From: Desulfurococcales archaeon | GTDB lineage: Archaea > Thermoproteota > Thermoprotei_A > Sulfolobales > NBVN01 | Length of the DNA stretch: 10,134 nucleotides | Direction of reading: 5' to 3' | Assembly (NCBI GenBank): GCA_026986255.1 | Contig: JALSOX010000021.1 | Location: 1-10,134, forward strand | Shown: positions 6,691-10,134 of the stretch, piece after piece | How positions within the stretch are numbered: position 1 is the stretch's first letter | Layout of the letters: every line of letters begins with the position of its first letter | Made by a program: the position numbers and the translations under genes | The notes under the pieces: model-generated | Databases searched by the model: none | The model's input: only the letters and a program-made list of their open reading frames with translations | What the model was told of the DNA's origin: nothing

Positions 6691-6749
6691 TTGTGTCAGC
6701 CTATGTCCCTACATCACCCGTCAGAACTCGGCAAACACATCATTCACTC
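6691..6749 (-). ncRNA. C/D box guide sRNA (2'-O-methylation guide) upstream of L3
   Basis: The minus strand carries all four boxes of an archaeal double-guide sRNA in the right order and spacing: C box ATGATGT (6737-6743), a 12-base guide GTTTGCCGAGTT, D' box CTGA (6721-6724), a 3-base CGG spacer, C' box GTGATGT (6711-6717), an 11-base guide AGGGACATAGG, and D box CTGA (6696-6699). A short GTG/CAC pairing outside C and D (6745-6747 with 6693-6695) can close the kink-turn. Both C boxes end in T instead of the commoner A, which archaeal C and C' boxes tolerate. Such RNAs bind L7Ae, Nop5 and fibrillarin and direct ribose methylation of rRNA or tRNA at the fifth base from D/D'. A possible TATA element (TTATTACC, about 6773-6780) is suitably placed for its own promoter. 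Box architecture is seen directly; expression is inferred. Confidence 0.82.
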
Positions 6750-6758
6750 TCACACTTA

Positions 6759-6795
6759 CCTTAATTAAGGCAGGTAATAAGCTATGAGAGGAGGT
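6759..6795 (+). promoter_or_regulatory. Promoter and Shine-Dalgarno site of the 38-aa gene
   Basis: CTTAATTAA (6758-6766) is a reasonable TATA element, predicting transcription from about 6788. GGAGGT (6790-6795) is a full-strength ribosome site eight bases before ATG 6804. An ATG at 6784 upstream opens only a four-codon frame (ending in TAG) and would largely be left out of the transcript. Confidence 0.45.
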
Positions 6796-6803
6796 TAGCA
6801 GGA

Positions 6804-6920
6804 ATGGGAGGACGTCAGAGAACAACGTTATTCATGGGTGTTGGTGGAATAAAGGAAGAAAAGAAGAAGGAGCAGGAGAAAGGCAAACAAAAAGGTAAGG
6901 GTAAGAAAAAGAAAAGGTAA
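6804..6920 (+). CDS. Small lysine-rich basic protein (38 aa), unrecognised
   Basis: My translation from ATG 6804 gives 38 residues. It starts MGGRQRTTLFMGVGGI, continues EEKKKEQEKGKQKGKG and ends KKKKR before TAA. About a third of the residues are lysine. The gene is supported by a perfect GGAGGT at 6790-6795 with eight-base spacing, by a TATA candidate upstream, and by its place between divergent ribosomal genes. I do not recognise the full protein. The MGG start followed by a Lys/Glu-rich stretch recalls the disordered N-terminal region of crenarchaeal S25e, but the winged-helix domain that defines S25e is absent and not found in any frame after the stop. A nucleic-acid or ribosome-binding role is plausible from charge and context only. 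A T5 tract follows the stop. Confidence 0.65.
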   Translation: MGGRQRTTLFMGVGGIKEEKKKEQEKGKQKGKGKKKKR

Positions 6921-6924
6921 AGCA

Positions 6925-6935
6925 CCGGCGTTTTT
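6925..6935 (+). terminator. Possible oligo-T terminator after the 38-aa gene
   Basis: ACCGGCGTTTTT begins a few bases past the TAA of the small gene. A G/C-rich step followed by five T residues resembles weak archaeal intrinsic termination. It would separate the small gene from the methyltransferase gene, though read-through is quite possible. Confidence 0.3.
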
Positions 6936-6995
6936 AATGTTACTAAGCCAGCAAACTAGTAAAGCATATCGGCAGTAATCTGGAGTTGGGCTGAG

Positions 6996-7871
6996 TTGAA
7001 GGCTTTTGAGTGGCCCCCTCGGAAACATCCGGTGCATATAGTGGTGGTCATACCTGCATCCAACTTATCAATCCTACCTACACTTCGGGAAAAGACAGAA
7101 TTCGCTGGTGAGCTGGGGCGTGCCCTAGCGATATATAAGGTTAATGACGTCATAGTGTACGACGACGAATTTGCTGAGAAGGGCGATGCTGACCTCCTAG
7201 CGACGTTGTTGAGTTACCTGCAGGTCCCACCATATCTTCGGAAAAGGATAGTCCCGATAACACCTGAGTTAAGGTATGCAGGGCTTCTGCACCCGCTTAA
7301 CATAGTTACCCACAATCCCGCAAATAAGGCACCTACGCGCGGCGATCTTAGGGAGGGGGTAGTGGTGGTCTCGTGGGGCACAACAGCTAAGACCTTCGTG
7401 GGGTCAAAGAATCTTTGCTTTACCGAATCATCCCGAGAACTTAAGCCGGGAGAACGGATCCTAGTTAGAATTGAGCGCGTCAAGCCTATGAAGTGTCGCG
7501 AGATAAGGCCGGAGGAGATAGAGGAGTACGTGGGTTATAGGGTGTTGAGGGTAGGAGACGACATAGTTGATGCGATAAGGTATTTCAATGGTGTAATTGT
7601 TCTGACGTCTAAACAGGGCGAGAGCTTTTCCAAACAGGGGCTAAGGAAAGCCCTGCTAGGCGAGGCGTTGCGGAGCAAGGGACTGATTCTGCTGTTTGGT
7701 AATAGCAAGCTAGACTTTGATGAAATCCTCGGCAAAGAGAGGTTCGCAGCCCTTGAGCCGGTGTGGAGAGTGAACTTTATCCCAGGGCAGGGGGTGCTCT
7801 CGGTTAGAACTGCTGAGGCTCTACACGCTGTTCTGTCCCAGATAAACACGGAGTTATGGCCTAGGAGGTAA
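6996..7871 (+). CDS. COG2106 SPOUT-fold RNA methyltransferase (SPOUT1/C9orf114 family)
   Basis: A 291-aa SAM-dependent RNA methyltransferase of the alpha/beta-knot class. N-terminal HIVVVIPASNLS (14-25), ELGRALAIYKVNDVIVYDD (39-57) and LLSYLQVPPYLRKRI (71-85) are the family hallmarks. A beta-rich OB-like insert (about 110-185) with VVVSWGTTAKTF follows. The C-terminal half carries the knot: LLFGNSKLD (232-240) and NFIPGQGVLSVRTAEAL (260-276), which bind SAM and form the dimer. The human relative SPOUT1 is reported to make N3-methyluridine in RNA; the archaeal substrate is probably rRNA but is not established here. Start is TTG 6996, with GGAG at 6981-6984 upstream. Archaea often carry this gene directly upstream of L3 in the same direction; here it is divergent from L3 and followed by S19. 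Confidence 0.9.
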   Translation: MKAFEWPPRKHPVHIVVVIPASNLSILPTLREKTEFAGELGRALAIYKVNDVIVYDDEFAEKGDADLLATLLSYLQVPPYLRKRIVPITPELRYAGLLHPLNIVTHNPANKAPTRGDLREGVVVVSWGTTAKTFVGSKNLCFTESSRELKPGERILVRIERVKPMKCREIRPEEIEEYVGYRVLRVGDDIVDAIRYFNGVIVLTSKQGESFSKQGLRKALLGEALRSKGLILLFGNSKLDFDEILGKERFAALEPVWRVNFIPGQGVLSVRTAEALHAVLSQINTELWPRR

Positions 7872-7896
7872 CCTTAAGTGTTAGCCAGGATAGGGG

Positions 7897-7909
7897 AAAA
7901 CTAATAAAG
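7897..7909 (+). promoter_or_regulatory. Probable promoter of S19
   Basis: An A-rich BRE-like stretch plus CTAATAAAG is centred near 7905, some 24-27 bases before the candidate starts TTG 7929 and GTG 7932. No Shine-Dalgarno site intervenes. S19 could therefore be made from a leaderless mRNA of its own as well as by read-through from the methyltransferase gene. Confidence 0.4.
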
Positions 7910-7928
7910 CTCGCAGAGTAAAGACGGG

Positions 7929-8414
7929 TTGGTGCGTAGAGTGGCGCTCGACATCGAGATACCGCCGGAGTGGAAGAAGTTTAGGTATAGGGGGAGGACC
8001 CTCGAGGAACTGCTGAACATGCCTATGGATCAGTTACTGGAGTTACTGCCTTCGAGGGCGAGGAGATCACTACTCAGAGAATCCTCCCCTGAGATACAGC
8101 AGAGAAGGATGGAGATGGGTATTAAGGAATCCCCCAGACTAAAGTTGCTTAGGAAGGTTATGGAAGCTAGGGAACTACTAAAGCAAGGCAAGAAAGTTCG
8201 CATAAGGACGCACGTTAGGGATATGATAATATTGCCAGTAATGGTAGGGCTCACGATTGAAGTGTATAATGGTAAGGAATTCATACCTGTGAGAATAACG
8301 CCTGAAATGATAGGACATTACCTGGGGGAGTTCGCGCCAACAACTAAGATAGTGCAGCACGGAGAGCCAGGTCTCAAGGCGACTAGGTCAACACTGTTCG
8401 TCGCGATGAAGTAA
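7929..8414 (+). CDS. rps19: 30S ribosomal protein S19 (uS19, archaeal S15e-like)
   Basis: A 161-aa archaeal uS19 located in the head of the small subunit, contacting 16S rRNA and the subunit bridge. The C-terminal core is unmistakable: [20 protein letters not shown] (88-107), [20 protein letters not shown] (108-127), [21 protein letters not shown] (128-148) and KATRS (150-154). The roughly 85-residue N-terminal extension with [15 protein letters not shown] (18-32), [13 protein letters not shown] (37-49) and [10 protein letters not shown] is the archaeal/eukaryotic S15e-type arm. TTG 7929 and GTG 7932 are both possible starts, differing by one residue. It normally sits between L2 and L22; here it follows the SPOUT methyltransferase by 57 bases and is itself followed by a convergent gene, so neither partner is adjacent. 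Confidence 0.96.
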   Translation: MVRRVALDIEIPPEWKKFRYRGRTLEELLNMPMDQLLELLPSRARRSLLRESSPEIQQRRMEMGIKESPRLKLLRKVMEARELLKQGKKVRIRTHVRDMIILPVMVGLTIEVYNGKEFIPVRITPEMIGHYLGEFAPTTKIVQHGEPGLKATRSTLFVAMK

Positions 8415-8436
8415 GTAGTTCTTGCCTTAACTAACA

Positions 8437-8823
8437 TTATTTCCTCAGGCTTTTTACGAGTCTACCAACGTCCTTCTCGAGGAGGATTAAACAGATTTCC
8501 TTACGATTCCTTAGCCTCATCAGCACCTCCGATACGTTCCCGCTAATTTTCTCAGGAAATAAGTCAGCAATATCTCTCCGTGTCCTCCTTAGGGGGTACT
8601 TACGGATGTTGAGGACATCGCTTGCACGGATCTCCAGTTCCGTGACGCCTTTGCTCGATAGGATAGTGTGTAACTCCCTTATCGAGAGTTGTCCCTTTAT
8701 CTTAACGAGTCTGTTACTTATGTTTGGATAAATTATGATGCGTGCCTTCCTTGGGGACACCACGATTTTACACTTATGGAAAAATCTGTCCCTACGTATG
8801 TATGCTGGCTTGATTATTGGCAT
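8437..8823 (-). CDS. Unrecognised basic 128-aa protein downstream of rtcB
   Basis: I do not recognise this family. The protein is strongly basic, with no Cys pairs, membrane segments or signal peptide. Predicted strands alternate with helices: CKIVVSPRKARIIIYP (18-33), LVKIKGQLSIRELHTIL (39-55), a basic linker RKYPLRRTRRDIADLFPEK (about 74-92), then SEVLMRLRNRKEICLILLEK (97-116), ending KSLRK. The small alpha/beta size and many Arg/Lys residues suggest an RNA-binding protein, by inference only. It is not archease, the usual RtcB helper, which has a different sequence. It begins 5 bases after the rtcB stop, so the two are co-transcribed and an RNA ligation or tRNA-processing role is the natural hypothesis. 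It converges on S19 with 22 bases between the stops. Confidence 0.8.
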   Translation of the reverse strand: MPIIKPAYIRRDRFFHKCKIVVSPRKARIIIYPNISNRLVKIKGQLSIRELHTILSSKGVTELEIRASDVLNIRKYPLRRTRRDIADLFPEKISGNVSEVLMRLRNRKEICLILLEKDVGRLVKSLRK

Positions 8824-8828
8824 CGTGC

Positions 8829-10134
8829 TTAACCTTTGACAACCCCAATCGGTCTGAGCCTAGCGACTAGCGTCGCTATCTTTACTTGGTGAGTTACCAT
8901 CGCTACTTTGTCTACGTCCTTGTAAGCACCGGGTGCCTCCTCGCTTATTACTCTCCTAGTTGCCGCGTGTAGGTATATGCCTTGCTTAGCTAGGCTGGAG
9001 GTGACTTCCTGAGGTCTGTAGGTTCTTATTGCGGCGTGTCTCGACATCCACCTGCCAGCTCCATGCGCTGCTGAGTAGAACGTGCGTTTCCCTTTAGGTA
9101 CTCCCACCATGACGTAGCTAGCCGTCCCCATGGATCCCGGTATCAGTACTACCTGCCCTATTGACTTATGGTCTTTCGGTATTTCTGGGTGGCCTGGCGG
9201 GAACGCTCTCGTTGCTCCCTTCCTGTGAACTACGAGTTTCATTCTCTTTCCGTTCACTTCATGTTCTTCGAGCTTAGCGATGTTGTGTGCTAGGTCGTAT
9301 ATTATCTTTAACCCTAACTTGTCTGGGTCGGTGTGGAATACCTTACCGAAGGACTCGCGGACCCAATGCGTTATTATTTGCCTGTTGGCGAAGGCGAAGT
9401 TTGCTGCTGCCCCCATAGCCTTAAAGTAGTCTTGCCCCTCCTTACTGTTGAAGGGGACTGAAGCAAGTTCCCTGTCGGGGGGCCTTATTCCGTACTTACG
9501 CATGGCCCTCTCCATGATTATTAGGTAGTCGCTAGCTACCTGGTGCCCAAGACCCCTTGACCCTGTGTGAACCATTACAGTGACTTGTCCCTCCTCGTAG
9601 ATCCCTAATACCTTAGCTACGGCGGGGTCGTAGATCTTATCCACTATCTGGATTTCTAGGAAGTGGTTCCCAGCACCTAACGTGCCTAGCTGAGGAGCGC
9701 CTCTCCTCTTGGCGGTGCTACTCACCTTACTTGCGTCAGCCCAAGGTATCCGGCCCTGAGCCTCTATATGCTCGGTGTCGTCGGCCCAGCCAAAACCGTT
9801 CCTCACAGCCCACTGGGCTCCCTCATTAAGAACCTTGTCGAGCTCGCTGAAGCTTAACCTAAGTTTCCCTGTGCTCCCAACGCCGGATGGTACGTTCCTA
9901 AAGATTGTGTCAACTAGTTCCCTCAGCTTCGGTTTTATATCATCAGCCCTTAGTTCGGTTGAAAGTAGCCTAACGCCGCAATTTATGTCGTAACCAACGC
10001 CACCCGGCGAAATCACGCCCTCGTCAGCCATCATGGCAGCGACGCCACCTATCGGGAAGCCGTAGCCCTGGTGACCGTCGGGCATCACGTAAGTTGCTAA
10101 GACGACGCCATCAAGGCATGCTATGTTAGCTGCC
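8829..10134 (-). CDS. rtcB: RtcB, tRNA-splicing RNA ligase (3'-phosphate/cyclic-phosphate type), 5' end cut by the right edge
   Basis: This GTP- and Mn-dependent ligase joins RNA 2',3'-cyclic-phosphate ends to 5'-OH ends and completes archaeal tRNA splicing. The frame is open to the window edge: 15 codons beyond the GTG at 10088 read AANIACLDGVVLATY, typical internal RtcB sequence, so that GTG is not the start. Numbering from 10088, motifs are MPDGHQGYGFPIGGVAA, GVGYDINCGVR with metal ligands Asp34 and Cys37, GNHFLEI (His141), HTGSRGLGHQ (His173), DLAHNI (His268), VVHRKGATRAFPP, AAHGAGR with the guanylylated His341, and the C-terminal VVKG. The spacing matches Pyrococcus horikoshii RtcB (Asp95, Cys98, His203, His234, His329, His404). 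By that offset about 46 N-terminal residues lie outside. No intein interrupts the visible part. It is followed 5 bases later by the 128-aa gene. Confidence 0.96.
   Translation of the reverse strand, partial: AANIACLDGVVLATYVMPDGHQGYGFPIGGVAAMMADEGVISPGGVGYDINCGVRLLSTELRADDIKPKLRELVDTIFRNVPSGVGSTGKLRLSFSELDKVLNEGAQWAVRNGFGWADDTEHIEAQGRIPWADASKVSSTAKRRGAPQLGTLGAGNHFLEIQIVDKIYDPAVAKVLGIYEEGQVTVMVHTGSRGLGHQVASDYLIIMERAMRKYGIRPPDRELASVPFNSKEGQDYFKAMGAAANFAFANRQIITHWVRESFGKVFHTDPDKLGLKIIYDLAHNIAKLEEHEVNGKRMKLVVHRKGATRAFPPGHPEIPKDHKSIGQVVLIPGSMGTASYVMVGVPKGKRTFYSAAHGAGRWMSRHAAIRTYRPQEVTSSLAKQGIYLHAATRRVISEEAPGAYKDVDKVAMVTHQVKIATLVARLRPIGVVKG

Noticed and set aside
6921..6995. A continuation of the 38-aa frame into an S25e winged-helix domain by frameshift
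   Set aside because: Reading the 75 bases after the stop in all three frames shows no S25e-like sequence. The segment looks like a terminator plus a promoter.
10086..10088. GTG as the true start of rtcB
   Set aside because: The frame stays open upstream to the window edge and encodes conserved RtcB sequence, so the gene is truncated by the window.
8829..10134. Possible intein in RtcB, known in some archaea
   Set aside because: All core motifs run on without interruption at spacings equal to those of intein-free RtcB.
1..10134. tRNA genes, rRNA genes, CRISPR repeats, insertion sequences and phage genes
   Set aside because: No T-loop GGTTCRA context with a cloverleaf, no regularly spaced repeats, and no transposase, integrase or terminal inverted repeats were found by reading both strands.

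Overview
The window looks like chromosomal DNA of a thermophilic crenarchaeon (Thermoproteota). It carries archaeal-type ribosomal proteins (L3 of 350 aa, L4, L23, L2 and an S15e-like S19), diphthine synthase, an archaeal PPP-family phosphatase, a two-domain protein disulfide oxidoreductase, a COG2106 SPOUT methyltransferase and RtcB. It also shows TTG/GTG starts, A/T-rich archaeal TATA boxes placed for very short or absent leaders, GGTGA/GGAGGT ribosome sites, tightly overlapping genes and a C/D box guide RNA. A member of the Thermoproteales is a reasonable guess, because the ribosomal cluster is broken up, but the species cannot be fixed from this sequence.

Layout from left to right. (1) 1-1589, minus strand: the 5' part of a protein disulfide oxidoreductase gene that runs off the left edge, then a PPP-family phosphatase gene; each has its own promoter. 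(2) 1680-3662, plus strand: an operon of three genes that overlap by 22-23 nt, encoding an unrecognised 173-aa protein, diphthine synthase (dphB) and a DUF357-nucleotidyltransferase fusion resembling archaeal FAD synthase. It is divergent from the phosphatase gene. (3) 3738-6620, minus strand: the ribosomal protein operon L3-L4-L23-L2. (4) 6621-6803: a divergent control region that holds a well-formed C/D box sRNA on the minus strand. (5) 6804-8414, plus strand: a 38-aa lysine-rich protein, the SPOUT methyltransferase and S19. (6) 8437-10134, minus strand: rtcB, cut by the right edge, followed 5 nt later by an unrecognised basic 128-aa protein.

The common theme is translation and RNA maturation: the large-subunit core (L2/L3/L4/L23), the small-subunit head (S19), a guide RNA for rRNA 2'-O-methylation, an RNA base methyltransferase, EF-2 modification (diphthamide) and tRNA splicing/RNA repair (RtcB). 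No mobile element, CRISPR array, tRNA or rRNA gene was seen. The most interesting items are the C/D box sRNA upstream of L3, with one guide that appears to match a conserved 23S rRNA segment, the uncoupling of S19 from L2, and three unrecognised proteins (38, 128 and 173 aa) placed beside translation or RNA genes. No wholly new multi-gene system was evident.
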